From contig NZ_AP026972.1 of NCBI RefSeq assembly GCF_027924105.1, positions 1,550,001 through 1,614,000 of the forward strand: 64,000 bases of DNA. Direction: 5' to 3'. The notes below the pieces were generated by a model, which saw only the letters and a program-made list of their open reading frames with translations, did not search any database and was not told the DNA's origin. The position numbers and the translations under genes are program-made. This DNA is from Polynucleobacter sp. KF022 (GTDB lineage Bacteria; Pseudomonadota; Gammaproteobacteria; Burkholderiales; Burkholderiaceae). Shown piece after piece: positions 1-7,980 of this stretch; position 1 is the first letter of the stretch; each line of letters opens with the position of its first letter.

Positions 1-1
1 A

Positions 2-1138
2 CCAAATGGTCGCTTAGCTGACTTATACCTCGAAGGCTCAGACCAACATCGTGGCTGGTTCCACTCCTCTTTGCTTACTGGCGCCATGCTCGATGGCAAA
101 CCGCCATACAAAGCGCTCTTGACTCACGGCTTCACTGTGGATGGTCAAGGACGCAAGATGAGTAAGTCTGTGGGCAATGTGATCGCACCTCAACAAGTAG
201 CGGATAAGCTTGGTGCAGAAATTATTCGTCTTTGGGTGGCTTCTACCGACTACTCAGGCGAGATGACCATTTCAGATGAAATTCTGAAACGCGTGACTGA
301 GAGCTATCGTCGCATTCGAAATACCTTACGCTTCTTGTTGGCTAACCTGTCAGATTTTGATCCTAGCAAGCACACCATGCCTGCAGGCCAATGGCTCGAG
401 ATTGACCGCTATGCTGTTGCGCTTGCTAATGCATTGCAGAATGATGTGGAAGCCCATTACAAGGCATATGAATTCCAGCCTGCAGTTGCACGCATGCTGA
501 CTTTCTGCTCTGAAGACTTAGGTGGCTTCTACTTAGATATTCTGAAGGATCGTCTCTACACCAGCGCGCCAGACTCCCCTGATCGCCGTGCAGCGCAGAA
601 CGCTCTATTCCATATCACTCGCAATCTCTTGAAGTGGCTATCTCCATTCCTCTCCTTCACTGCAGAAGAAGCCTGGAAAGACTTCCCACATGGCTCAGGA
701 AGCAAGCCTGCTGAATCCATCTTTATGGAAGAGTTTGGCCAGTTCCCAGAAATTGCTCATGCCGATGAATTACTCGCCAAATGGAGTCGCATTCGCGAAA
801 TTCGCTCCGAGGTCACAAAAGCAATTGAAGTGGAACGGGAGGCTGGTAATGTCGGCTCATCCCTGCAGGCTGAATTGACAATCAAAGTTGGTGATGTTGA
901 CTTTGCAATACTGCATTCTCTTGAAGATGACTTACGCTTTGTCACTATCACCTCTAGCGCCAATATTGAACTGAGCAATGAAGGCTTAGAGGTATTGGTG
1001 CGCGGCAGCCAGTATAAAAAGTGTGGTCGTTGCTGGCATCACACCAAAGACGTAGGAAGCAGCGCTGATCATCCAGAATTATGTGGTCGCTGTATTAGCA
1101 ACCTATTTGGCGATGGCGATCACCGCCTCTTTGCTTAA
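2..1138 (+). CDS. ileS: Isoleucyl-tRNA synthetase, C-terminal part (5' end outside window)
   Basis: Charges tRNA-Ile with isoleucine in the cytoplasm. Only the last 378 codons are present; the frame is open from base 2, so the gene starts upstream of the window. The entering sequence carries the class I stretch YLEGSDQHRGWF, followed by the KMSKS signature (GRKMSKSVGN, around bases 152-181) that closes over ATP. The middle is the anticodon-binding helical domain. The C-terminus has paired CxxC motifs (CGRCWHH and CGRC) that form the zinc finger typical of bacterial IleRS. The stop lies 11 bases before lspA, the usual ileS-lspA pairing. The identification is secure. Confidence 0.97.
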   Translation, partial: PNGRLADLYLEGSDQHRGWFHSSLLTGAMLDGKPPYKALLTHGFTVDGQGRKMSKSVGNVIAPQQVADKLGAEIIRLWVASTDYSGEMTISDEILKRVTESYRRIRNTLRFLLANLSDFDPSKHTMPAGQWLEIDRYAVALANALQNDVEAHYKAYEFQPAVARMLTFCSEDLGGFYLDILKDRLYTSAPDSPDRRAAQNALFHITRNLLKWLSPFLSFTAEEAWKDFPHGSGSKPAESIFMEEFGQFPEIAHADELLAKWSRIREIRSEVTKAIEVEREAGNVGSSLQAELTIKVGDVDFAILHSLEDDLRFVTITSSANIELSNEGLEVLVRGSQYKKCGRCWHHTKDVGSSADHPELCGRCISNLFGDGDHRLFA

Positions 1139-1149
1139 GATCTATTCAT

Positions 1150-1641
1150 ATGAAAAGCCTTGCTCTTCTTCGCTATCTTGCAATCGCCGTTATCGTGCTC
1201 TTGCTGGATCAATTGAGCAAGTGGTCGGCGCTAAGTAATTTACAAATGGGTGTACCTGAACCAGTTCTGCCTTTTATGAACTGGCTACTACTCTTTAATC
1301 CAGGCGCAGCGTTTTCATTTCTAGCAGAGGGTTCAGGCTGGCAACGCTGGTTTTTTACCATTCTTGGTTTAGCGGCATCGATTTACATTATTTGGCTGCT
1401 ATATCAAAGCCAAAGCGACAAACTGCTTTGCATAGCCCTGAGCCTCATCTTGGGCGGAGCCTTAGGCAACGTCCTAGATCGGGTCATGTATGGGGCTGTA
1501 GTGGACTTTATTGACCTGTATTACGCTAATTGGCATTGGCCAGCATTCAATATCGCTGATAGTGCTATCTGTATTGGTGCCGCCCTCATCATATGGGGCG
1601 AATTACGCAAGTCATTTGGCAAATCCCCTCAATCCCATTAA
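1150..1641 (+). CDS. lspA: Lipoprotein signal peptidase (signal peptidase II)
   Basis: Inner-membrane aspartyl protease that removes the signal peptide of prolipoproteins after lipid attachment. The protein is 163 aa, normal for the family, with four hydrophobic segments. Family blocks are visible: DQLSK near residue 20, FNPGAAFSF at 49-57, GNVLDR plus VVDF with the first catalytic Asp at about 119, and FNIADSA with the second at about 137. It follows ileS by 11 bases and precedes coaBC by 9, so it is almost certainly co-transcribed with both. The ATG at 1150 is the only start that keeps the whole first membrane helix. Confidence 0.96.
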   Translation: MKSLALLRYLAIAVIVLLLDQLSKWSALSNLQMGVPEPVLPFMNWLLLFNPGAAFSFLAEGSGWQRWFFTILGLAASIYIIWLLYQSQSDKLLCIALSLILGGALGNVLDRVMYGAVVDFIDLYYANWHWPAFNIADSAICIGAALIIWGELRKSFGKSPQSH

Positions 1642-1650
1642 GCTGGTGCC

Positions 1651-2862
1651 ATGCAATCACTTTTAAATAAGAAGATCGTTCTCGGAATCTCTGGCGGTAT
1701 TGCAGCCTATAAGGCTCCAGAGCTTGCACGCCAATTAATGCAAGAAGGCGCATCAGTACAAGTTGTGATGACTGAAGCCGCGCAACAATTTGTAACGCCA
1801 GTGACCATGCAAGCGCTCACTGGTAATCCGGTGTATCTGAGTCAATGGGATAGCACCATTCCCAATAATATGGCTCACATTGAGTTATCACGTTCAGCAG
1901 ATGCGATTTTGATTGCGCCAGCTAGTGCTGATCTAATGGCCAAGCTTTCTTTGGGTTTGGCTGACGACTTATTAACTACTCTATGCCTCGCGAGAGATTG
2001 CCCGCTTCTGCTAACCCCCGCAATGAATAAGCAGATGTGGGATCATGCAGCAACCCAAAGAAGCGCGCAAAGACTGGCGGCCGATGGCGTTACCTTGTTG
2101 GGACCAGCCAGTGGCTTTCAGGCGTGCGGTGAAGTCGGTATGGGTCGCATGCTCGAGCCTGTAGAAATTACCGAACAAGTCATTGCCTTCTTCCAGAAAA
2201 AATCTTTAGCTGGTAAAAAAGTATTGATTACTGCTGGCCCTACTTTTGAAGCGATTGATCCAGTACGTGGCATTACTAATCACAGCTCAGGAAAGATGGG
2301 TTTTGCAATTGCAAGGGCCGCTGTTGAGGCTGGTGCTCAAGTGCACCTTATTGCTGGCCCCTGCGATCTCGAGACGCCACTATTGGCAACGGGTCAAATT
2401 ATCCGCACTAACGTAGTTAGCGCAAAAGAAATGCATGCGGCCACAATCAATGCAAATGACTGCGATGTCTTCTTTGCAGTCGCCGCTGTTGCTGACTGGG
2501 GAATCGCAAAACCAGCCAAAGAGAAAATAAAACGTCAAGGCAATCAAGCGCCAAACCTAGAGTTTGTAGCAAACCCTGACATTCTGCTAGATGTTGCCAA
2601 ATCGGTGAAGAGCAAGAGTGGCAAGCCTTACCCTTATTGCGTTGGCTTTGCTGCCGAATCAAATGACCTAGAGAAGCATGCTGATGAAAAGCGTATGCGT
2701 AAAGGCGTCCCCATGATTGTCGGTAATATTGGCCCAGATACTTTTGGCAGCGACCTCAATCAATTAATTGTTATTGACGCTAGTGGCAGCAAGAAAATTG
2801 CCAAAGCAGAAAAACTGCAATTAGCACGCCAACTCATTCAGTTAGTTGCCAAGAAAATTTAA
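1651..2862 (+). CDS. coaBC: Bifunctional phosphopantothenoylcysteine decarboxylase / phosphopantothenate-cysteine ligase
   Basis: Catalyses two consecutive steps of coenzyme A synthesis: ligation of cysteine to 4'-phosphopantothenate (CoaB) and decarboxylation to 4'-phosphopantetheine (CoaC). The 403-aa length is that of the fused enzyme. The N-terminal flavoprotein half shows GISGGIAAYKAPEL at the start, the His-containing HIELSRSAD block, PAMN, and the active-site Cys in ACGEVGMGRM at about residue 170. The C-terminal half starts near residue 190 with ITAGPTFEAIDPVRGITN and a Gly/Ser-rich nucleotide-binding loop. It sits in the ileS-lspA-coaBC-dut run; coaBC next to dut is widely conserved in proteobacteria. 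Confidence 0.96.
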   Translation: MQSLLNKKIVLGISGGIAAYKAPELARQLMQEGASVQVVMTEAAQQFVTPVTMQALTGNPVYLSQWDSTIPNNMAHIELSRSADAILIAPASADLMAKLSLGLADDLLTTLCLARDCPLLLTPAMNKQMWDHAATQRSAQRLAADGVTLLGPASGFQACGEVGMGRMLEPVEITEQVIAFFQKKSLAGKKVLITAGPTFEAIDPVRGITNHSSGKMGFAIARAAVEAGAQVHLIAGPCDLETPLLATGQIIRTNVVSAKEMHAATINANDCDVFFAVAAVADWGIAKPAKEKIKRQGNQAPNLEFVANPDILLDVAKSVKSKSGKPYPYCVGFAAESNDLEKHADEKRMRKGVPMIVGNIGPDTFGSDLNQLIVIDASGSKKIAKAEKLQLARQLIQLVAKKI

Positions 2863-2909
2863 GTAGCACCCCCACTTTTTTACTTACATTCCCCGTTTTA
2901 GGAAATTCC

Positions 2910-3359
2910 ATGCAATCCCTCCAAGTCAAAATTCTCGATGAACGTATGCGCGACCAATTGCCAACCTATGGCACACCCGGTAGCGCTGGACTCGATCTGC
3001 GCGCTTGCATTGATGAGGCAATCGAAATTGCCCCAGGTCAAACCGTTCTTGTACCAACTGGCTTGGCAATATATGTAGAAGATCCAGGCTACGCAGCCTT
3101 CATTCTCCCGCGCTCAGGCTTAGGTCATAAACACGGCATCGTACTAGGCAACCTAGTGGGCCTAATCGATTCTGACTACCAGGGTCAACTGATGGTGAGC
3201 ACCTGGAATCGCGGATCAACCCCATTCAAATTGGAGCCGATGGAGCGCTTAGCTCAATTGGTGGTGATGCCGGTGCAACAGGTGGAACTTAAAGTAGTGG
3301 AAGAGTTCACTGAAAGCAGTCGTGGTGCTGGCGGCTTTGGAAGTACCGGCAGAGCTTAA
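2910..3359 (+). CDS. dut: Deoxyuridine 5'-triphosphate nucleotidohydrolase (dUTPase)
   Basis: Hydrolyses dUTP to dUMP and pyrophosphate, keeping uracil out of DNA and supplying the dTMP precursor. It is a 149-aa trimeric-type dUTPase with all five family motifs in order: PGSAGLDLRA, PRSGLGHKHG, GLIDSDYQGQ with the catalytic Asp, ERLAQLVV, and the glycine-rich C-terminal arm RGAGGFGSTGR that closes over the active site. An AGGA ribosome site lies 7 bases before the ATG. It follows coaBC by 47 bases and is 4 bases from the deaminase gene. Confidence 0.97.
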   Translation: MQSLQVKILDERMRDQLPTYGTPGSAGLDLRACIDEAIEIAPGQTVLVPTGLAIYVEDPGYAAFILPRSGLGHKHGIVLGNLVGLIDSDYQGQLMVSTWNRGSTPFKLEPMERLAQLVVMPVQQVELKVVEEFTESSRGAGGFGSTGRA

Positions 3360-3363
3360 TCAC

Positions 3364-3909
3364 ATGAATCGCCGTGGCGCATTAATTTGTTTATGTGGCA
3401 TTGGCTTAGCTGGCCTCACACGAGGCGCACTAGCAAAGGCCGATCTTTCTTCAATTCCAATGAGGAGTCATGAAGTTGCAATGCGTGCCGCGATCGCTAT
3501 GGCAGCACAAAATCAAGCCTACCCATTTGGGGCCGTCATTACTGATGCGAAGACTGGCGCGATACTTGCTAAAGGCGTTAATCAAACTTTTGACAATCCA
3601 CTGCTCCACGGTGAAATATCTTGCATCAACAATTACATCGCTCAGAACGGTAATAAAAATTGGGCGGATATAGTTTTATACACAACCGGAGAGCCTTGCC
3701 CTATGTGCATGAGCGCCCTTATCTGGGCAGGTATTGGTGGCGTTGCCTTCGGAAGCTCAGCTGCCACAATTAAAAAATCAGGCATTGATATTTTTACCTT
3801 TAGTGCTAAAGACATCAATCAAGGAAACGGCTTTAGCCAGACGCAATTACTGGGCGGCATTCTTGAGCCAGAATGTAATGCATTATTTCTTAACCGAAAA
3901 CGGTCTTAA
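3364..3909 (+). CDS. Cytidine/deoxycytidylate-family deaminase with an N-terminal export signal
   Basis: A 181-aa zinc-dependent deaminase of the CDA/guanine deaminase/TadA superfamily. The zinc ligands are visible: H82 and the proton-shuttle Glu in LHGE (residues 81-84), then C112 and C115 in PCPMC. The sequence resembles guanine deaminases and TadA-like enzymes more than classic cytidine deaminase; the substrate cannot be fixed from sequence. Unusually, it begins with NRRGALI, a hydrophobic stretch to about residue 18 and an ALA-like cleavage site, which looks like a twin-arginine or Sec signal peptide. The ATG at 3364 is chosen because an upstream in-frame start at 3322 would overlap dut. 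It is the last gene of the ileS-to-dut run and ends at a terminator. Confidence 0.85.
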   Translation: MNRRGALICLCGIGLAGLTRGALAKADLSSIPMRSHEVAMRAAIAMAAQNQAYPFGAVITDAKTGAILAKGVNQTFDNPLLHGEISCINNYIAQNGNKNWADIVLYTTGEPCPMCMSALIWAGIGGVAFGSSAATIKKSGIDIFTFSAKDINQGNGFSQTQLLGGILEPECNALFLNRKRS

Positions 3910-3923
3910 GTAAATTATTCAAT

Positions 3924-3954
3924 AAGAAAGCCACCCGTAGGTGGCTTTCTTTTA
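3924..3954. terminator. Bidirectional intrinsic terminator
   Basis: A 12-bp perfect stem (AAGAAAGCCACC at 3924-3935 with its complement at 3940-3951) and a CGTA loop, with a T-rich exit on the plus strand. It lies between the convergent deaminase gene and the small minus-strand basic-protein gene and probably stops both. Confidence 0.85.
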
Positions 3955-3966
3955 AGCATCAATTGC

Positions 3967-4200
3967 TTACTTGCGAATATGCGCTTTACGAGCTGCATCT
4001 TGCGACATGCCTGCACCAGCACCTTCACGAGATTCTTTTTCAGCAGTAATTTCTTTGCGGCGCTCTTTGCATGAGCCTGCAATTTCTTGCAGTGCTTTGC
4101 GAGCACGTGCAGCAGAAGCTTTAATGCCTTTACCTTGAAACTTTTCATTTTCAGCTTTATAAGTTTCAAAAGCTTCTAGTAATTTATCGTGATGAGACAT
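3967..4200 (-). CDS. Small basic histone H1-like (Hc1-like) protein
   Basis: A 77-aa lysine/arginine-rich protein. The core, KGIKASAARARKALQEI followed by KERRKEI, resembles the GNKAA(G/S)ARARKA...FRK block of bacterial histone H1-like Hc1 proteins known from chlamydiae and Bacteroidetes, so a DNA-binding, nucleoid-associated role is inferred. It lacks the long Ala/Lys/Pro tail of larger H1-like proteins. A clear AAGGA ribosome site lies just before the ATG. It starts 39 bases after clpA on the same strand and ends 13 bases before a terminator, so it may share the clpS-clpA transcript. A longer overlapping frame in the same place (3915-4169) is low-complexity Leu/Lys and is rejected. The family assignment is moderate; the CDS itself is well supported. 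Confidence 0.7.
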   Translation of the reverse strand: MSHHDKLLEAFETYKAENEKFQGKGIKASAARARKALQEIAGSCKERRKEITAEKESREGAGAGMSQDAARKAHIRK

Positions 4201-4239
4201 ATTTTCCTTTTTTGGTTTTGTATTTATTAAATTGGTTAA

Positions 4240-6546
4240 TTAAATTTCTTCAGCCGGTGCTACATCAGCTTTAGTGCGCTTTCCTGGTAATACTGGTGCA
4301 TCAAAGTTCAGCAGAACCTTGCCATCAGAATCAATATCTACATCCACATGCCCGCCTTGAGCCAACTTGCCAAAAAGCAATTCATCGGCAAGCGCTTTAC
4401 GCACAGTATCCTGAATAATGCGCTGCATTGGGCGAGCACCCATTAACGGATCGAAGCCATGCTTAGCCAAATGTGCACGCAACGCTGGGCTGAAAGTCGC
4501 GTCTACCTTCTTCTCATGCAACTGCTCTTCAAGCTGCATCAAGAACTTGTCAACAACGCGCATGATGATGGACTCATCGAGCGCCTTGAAGGAAACGATG
4601 GCATCCAAACGATTACGGAACTCTGGTGTAAAGAACTTCTTGATATCCGCCATCTCGTCACCAGACTCGCGGGCATTAGTAAAGCCGATGGTAGATTTCT
4701 GCATCGCCTCAGCACCAGCATTGGTTGTCATGATGATGATCACATTACGGAAGTCTGTCTTACGACCATTGTTATCCGTCAGAGTTCCATGATCCATTAC
4801 CTGCAAGAGGATATTAAAGATATCAGGATGAGCTTTCTCAATTTCATCAAGCAAGAGAACGCAATGGGGCTTCTTATTGACAGCCTCAGTTAGTAAACCG
4901 CCTTGATCAAAGCCAACATAACCTGGGGGCGCACCAATCAAGCGACTTACTGCATGGCGCTCCATGTACTCAGACATATCAAAGCGCAGCAGCTCAATAC
5001 CAAGGATGTAAGCGAGCTGTTTAGCCACCTCGGTCTTACCAACCCCAGTAGGGCCAGAGAACAAAAATGATCCAATTGGGCGGTCGATCTTTCCAAGACC
5101 TGCGCGCGTCATCTTAATGGCGCTAGCTAAGGCCTCGATTGCAGGGTCTTGACCAAACACTACGCTCTTAATGTCGCGATCCAATGTCTGCAGCTTGCTG
5201 CGGTCATCCACAGTAACTGACTGTGGCGGTATGCGCGCAATCTTCGCCACGATCTCTTCGATCTCCGGACGACCAATCGTTTTCTTCTGCTTGGACTTTG
5301 GCAAGATACGCTGCGCTGCTCCGGCTTCATCGATGACATCAATCGCTTTGTCCGGCAAATGACGATCATTGATGTAGCGAGCGGAAAGCTCTGCAGCAGC
5401 AACCAAAGCGCCAGCAGCATACTTCACGCTGTGATGCTCTTCAAATCGGGACTTCAACCCGCGCAGAATTTGTACAGTTTGATCTACGGTTGGCTCTACT
5501 ACATCTACCTTTTGGAAGCGACGTGATAGGGCAGCATCTTTTTCAAAAATACCGCGGTACTCAGTAAAGGTGGTTGCGCCGATACATTTGAGCTGGCCAT
5601 TAGACAGTGCGGGCTTTAATAAATTACTTGCATCCAGAGTTCCGCCAGATGCCGCGCCTGCGCCGATCAGCGTATGAATCTCATCGATAAACAAAACACC
5701 GTGGGCATGATCTCTAAGAGACTTGAGAACGCTCTTCAATCGCTGCTCAAAATCACCACGATATTTAGTGCCCGCTAAGAGCGCGCCCATATCTAAGGAG
5801 TAAACCGTTGCATTGGCCAAAATATCAGGGACATCACCCTTCACAATTCTCCAAGCCAATCCCTCAGCAATCGCTGTTTTGCCTACACCAGCCTCACCAA
5901 CCAACAATGGGTTGTTCTTACGGCGACGGCATAAGACCTGAATGACGCGCTCCACCTCGCTCTCGCGCCCAATCAATGGGTCAATCTTGCCTTGACGAGC
6001 CATCACATTGAGATTCTGCGTGTACTGCTCTAGAGGGCTTTCTTTGCCAGAGGAACCAGCATCCTCAGTCTCCTGAGAGGGCTCAGCCGGTTTTACATGT
6101 TCAGACTGATCCTTACGCACGCCATGACTAATGAAGTTCACTACGTCTAATCTTGTAACACCTTGCTGTTGCAAGAAATACACCGCGTGCGAATCTTTTT
6201 CACCAAAGATGGCAACTAATACATTTGCACCAGTCACTTCTTTCTTGCCATTAGATGTGGACTGCACATGCATGATGGCGCGCTGAATAACACGCTGAAA
6301 ACCTAATGTAGGTTGCGTATCCACCTCATCATTGCCGGGCACGACAGGCGTGTTGTCATTGATAAAGTTTTTGAGTTGCGCGCGTAGCTCTGCAATATTG
6401 ACTGCACAAGCCTTTAAAACCTCAACAGCAGTGGCGTTATCTAATAAGGCCGCCAGCAAATGCTCGACCGTAATGAACTCATGTCGCGATGCCCTTGCGT
6501 CAACAAACGCCATGTGCAAACTCACTTCTAATTCTTGGGCAATCAT
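4240..6546 (-). CDS. clpA: ATP-dependent Clp protease ATP-binding subunit ClpA
   Basis: AAA+ unfoldase that feeds substrates into the ClpP peptidase. It is 768 aa from the chosen start. The N-terminal Clp-N domain (residues 1-145) binds ClpS. The first AAA module has GEAGVGKTA and LFIDEIHT; the second has GPTGVGKTE and LLLDEIEKAH, with the C-terminal D2-small domain after it. A ClpP-docking loop with an IGF-type motif is present (STIGFTN). The start at 6546 is preferred over an upstream frame extension because its ATG overlaps the clpS stop (ATGA) and has a GGAGG ribosome site. ClpP is not in this window. Confidence 0.97.
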   Translation of the reverse strand: MIAQELEVSLHMAFVDARASRHEFITVEHLLAALLDNATAVEVLKACAVNIAELRAQLKNFINDNTPVVPGNDEVDTQPTLGFQRVIQRAIMHVQSTSNGKKEVTGANVLVAIFGEKDSHAVYFLQQQGVTRLDVVNFISHGVRKDQSEHVKPAEPSQETEDAGSSGKESPLEQYTQNLNVMARQGKIDPLIGRESEVERVIQVLCRRRKNNPLLVGEAGVGKTAIAEGLAWRIVKGDVPDILANATVYSLDMGALLAGTKYRGDFEQRLKSVLKSLRDHAHGVLFIDEIHTLIGAGAASGGTLDASNLLKPALSNGQLKCIGATTFTEYRGIFEKDAALSRRFQKVDVVEPTVDQTVQILRGLKSRFEEHHSVKYAAGALVAAAELSARYINDRHLPDKAIDVIDEAGAAQRILPKSKQKKTIGRPEIEEIVAKIARIPPQSVTVDDRSKLQTLDRDIKSVVFGQDPAIEALASAIKMTRAGLGKIDRPIGSFLFSGPTGVGKTEVAKQLAYILGIELLRFDMSEYMERHAVSRLIGAPPGYVGFDQGGLLTEAVNKKPHCVLLLDEIEKAHPDIFNILLQVMDHGTLTDNNGRKTDFRNVIIIMTTNAGAEAMQKSTIGFTNARESGDEMADIKKFFTPEFRNRLDAIVSFKALDESIIMRVVDKFLMQLEEQLHEKKVDATFSPALRAHLAKHGFDPLMGARPMQRIIQDTVRKALADELLFGKLAQGGHVDVDIDSDGKVLLNFDAPVLPGKRTKADVAPAEEI

Positions 6547-6890
6547 GCTTCCTCCATAGTGCACTGTAGTGGATGACCCGCTTCACGGGAGAGTTCAATT
6601 ACTTGATGCACTTTCGTGGCAGCGACATCGCGGGTAAATACTCCGCAAACGCCCTTACCTACTAAATGCACTTGCAACATGATGCGTGTAGCTGTTTCAT
6701 GATCTTTATTAAAATACTCCTGAATCACCATCACCACAAATTCCATTGGCGTGTAGTCATCATTCAATAGTAAAACTTTATACATCGAAGGCGCTTTAAC
6801 TTGCTCGACCTGCTTTTCGAGAAGAATGGTGTCTTCAATATATGGATTACTGGGGTTACCAGTAGTGGGATTTTTTGGTGCGCGACTCAT
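6543..6890 (-). CDS. clpS: ATP-dependent Clp protease adaptor ClpS
   Basis: Adaptor that binds N-degron substrates and hands them to ClpA. The core domain shows LLLNDDYTPMEFVV (the NDD-type N-end-rule pocket) and HLVGKGVCGVFTRDVA, ending in a short acidic tail; the flexible N-terminal extension is Pro/Asn-rich. The length is 115 aa from the ATG at 6890; upstream ATGs at 6899 and 6908 would add 3 or 6 residues and cannot be excluded since none has a strong ribosome site. It overlaps clpA by 4 bases, so the two are translationally coupled. Confidence 0.95.
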   Translation of the reverse strand: MSRAPKNPTTGNPSNPYIEDTILLEKQVEQVKAPSMYKVLLLNDDYTPMEFVVMVIQEYFNKDHETATRIMLQVHLVGKGVCGVFTRDVAATKVHQVIELSREAGHPLQCTMEEA

Positions 6891-7014
6891 GAGAAACATT
6901 CTAAACACAGATATTGAAACTTTAATTTCCTAGGGTCTTGTTGCGAAAACCACGCAAAAACCCCTCTTAAACCCATATTGGGGCATTTTTCGATAAAAAA
7001 AGGGGTATTAACTG

Positions 7015-7076
7015 GGGGGTAGGGGCATATAACTCCTTGACACCCCTCCAAAAAGGGCAAACAATCAGGGGGTAGG
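7015..7076. repeat. Direct repeat of a 9-bp G-rich element (GGGGGTAGG) upstream of the csp gene
   Basis: GGGGGTAGG occurs at 7015-7023 and again at 7068-7076, flanking the predicted csp promoter. The surrounding region between clpS and csp (6891-7175, about 285 bases) is rich in short G and C runs, and has no coding potential that I accept. Function unknown. Confidence 0.5.
7037..7065 (+). promoter_or_regulatory. Predicted sigma-70 promoter of the cold shock gene
   Basis: A consensus -35 TTGACA (7037-7042) is followed after 17 bases by AACAAT (7060-7065, four of six matches to TATAAT). Transcription from here would give a leader of about 100 bases before the ATG at 7176, in keeping with the long 5' leaders of cold shock mRNAs. 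Confidence 0.55.
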
Positions 7077-7175
7077 CTTCAAGAGAGGTTCTATTTAGGC
7101 GTGTTGTGGATTGAGACTGATTAAAAAGTATTTACCCTCATCACGGTTGTTTTAAGTTTATGTAATGGAGTTCGC

Positions 7176-7379
7176 ATGGCGACCGGAATTGTTAAGTGGT
7201 TCAATGATGCAAAAGGTTTTGGCTTTATCAAACCTGATGATGGTGAAGAAGAGTTGTTCGCGCATTTCAGCGCAATTACTATGCCTGGGTTCAAAACCCT
7301 TAAGGAAAACCAAAAGGTAACGTTTGACATTACCCAAGGCCCTAAAGGCAAGCAAGCTACCAATATCCAAGCGGCTTAA
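7176..7379 (+). CDS. Cold shock protein (CspA family)
   Basis: A 67-aa single OB-fold cold shock domain that binds single-stranded RNA/DNA and acts as an RNA chaperone. RNP1 is KGFGFI at residues 14-19 and RNP2 is LFAHFS (VFVHFS in most paralogues). The start has GGAG 5 bases upstream. The gene stands alone between its own promoter and a strong terminator. Which csp paralogue it is (A, C, D) cannot be told from sequence alone. Confidence 0.96.
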   Translation: MATGIVKWFNDAKGFGFIKPDDGEEELFAHFSAITMPGFKTLKENQKVTFDITQGPKGKQATNIQAA

Positions 7380-7400
7380 TAGTCCTTAGATCATTATTAA

Positions 7401-7430
7401 AAACCCAGGATTCGTTCCTGGGTTTTTTTT
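7401..7430 (+). terminator. Intrinsic terminator of the cold shock gene
   Basis: A 10-bp perfect stem (AAACCCAGGA at 7401-7410 pairs with 7416-7425) with a 5-base loop, followed by an uninterrupted run of T to 7430. Confidence 0.92.
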
Positions 7431-7450
7431 CGTCTGCAATTTGCCTCACT

Positions 7451-7456
7451 TAAAAT
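7451..7456 (+). promoter_or_regulatory. Predicted -10 element of the DUF192 gene (leaderless arrangement)
   Basis: TAAAAT ends 7 bases before the ATG at 7464, so the transcript would start at or next to the start codon. There is no ribosome site. No good -35 is visible, so this is tentative. Confidence 0.4.
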
Positions 7457-7463
7457 GCACAAC

Positions 7464-7916
7464 ATGCCTATTCCAAAAAACAACTTCATCAAACTATTTA
7501 CCGCGCTCATTTTCTTTTGTTCTAGCTTTGCGTTAGCTCAAGTCAACACAGGCCTGCCCACTATTGAACTCAAGGCTGGCATATACCGCATTCAGGCTGA
7601 GTTAGCCGATACTCCTAAGGCAAGAGAAGTGGGGCTAATGAACCGCACTAGCATGCCAACCAATTCTGGAATGCTGTTTGTGTTTGAACAAAAAGCAGGT
7701 CATTGTTTCTGGATGAACAACACCAAGATCCCACTATCTATTGCATTCATTGCGGATGATGGAAAGATTGTGAACATTGAAGAGATGCAAGCAGAGACAA
7801 CCAATAACCACTGCCCTAAAGCAGCAGTGCGTTTCGCATTAGAAATGAATAAACAGTGGTTCTCAGAAAGAGTGATTGTGCCGGGAACGATAGTGACTGG
7901 CTTGCCGAAGAGGTAA
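7464..7916 (+). CDS. DUF192 family protein, probably exported
   Basis: A 150-aa protein of the DUF192 family (PF02643). Visible family blocks are REVGLMNRTSMPTNSGMLFVF, then CFWMNNTKIPLSIAFI and the acidic stretch after it. A Sec signal peptide occupies the N-terminus: Lys residues, a hydrophobic core and an ALA cleavage site near residue 25. The family has no agreed function. The start at 7464 is preferred over the in-frame ATG at 7455 because that earlier ATG overlaps the likely -10 box. It is a single gene between two terminators. Confidence 0.88.
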   Translation: MPIPKNNFIKLFTALIFFCSSFALAQVNTGLPTIELKAGIYRIQAELADTPKAREVGLMNRTSMPTNSGMLFVFEQKAGHCFWMNNTKIPLSIAFIADDGKIVNIEEMQAETTNNHCPKAAVRFALEMNKQWFSERVIVPGTIVTGLPKR

Positions 7917-7935
7917 AGGTAATAGTGGGTAATAA

Positions 7936-7961
7936 AAAACGCAGACCGAGGTCTGCGTTTT
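7936..7961. terminator. Bidirectional intrinsic terminator between DUF192 gene and ppnP
   Basis: A 12-bp stem (AAAACGCAGACC at 7936-7947 with 7950-7961) has T-rich flanks on both strands. It ends both the plus-strand DUF192 gene and the minus-strand ppnP. Confidence 0.9.
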
Positions 7962-7980
7962 GTTTTTCGGCAATGCTTAT

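Noticed and set aside
3915..4169. An 84-codon minus-strand frame overlapping the histone-like gene
   Set aside because: Low-complexity Leu/Lys translation; it runs through the terminator hairpin and lacks a ribosome site, whereas the 3967-4200 frame has one.
7121..7370. Two minus-strand frames opposite the cold shock gene
   Set aside because: They are antisense to a clear csp gene and have no family match.
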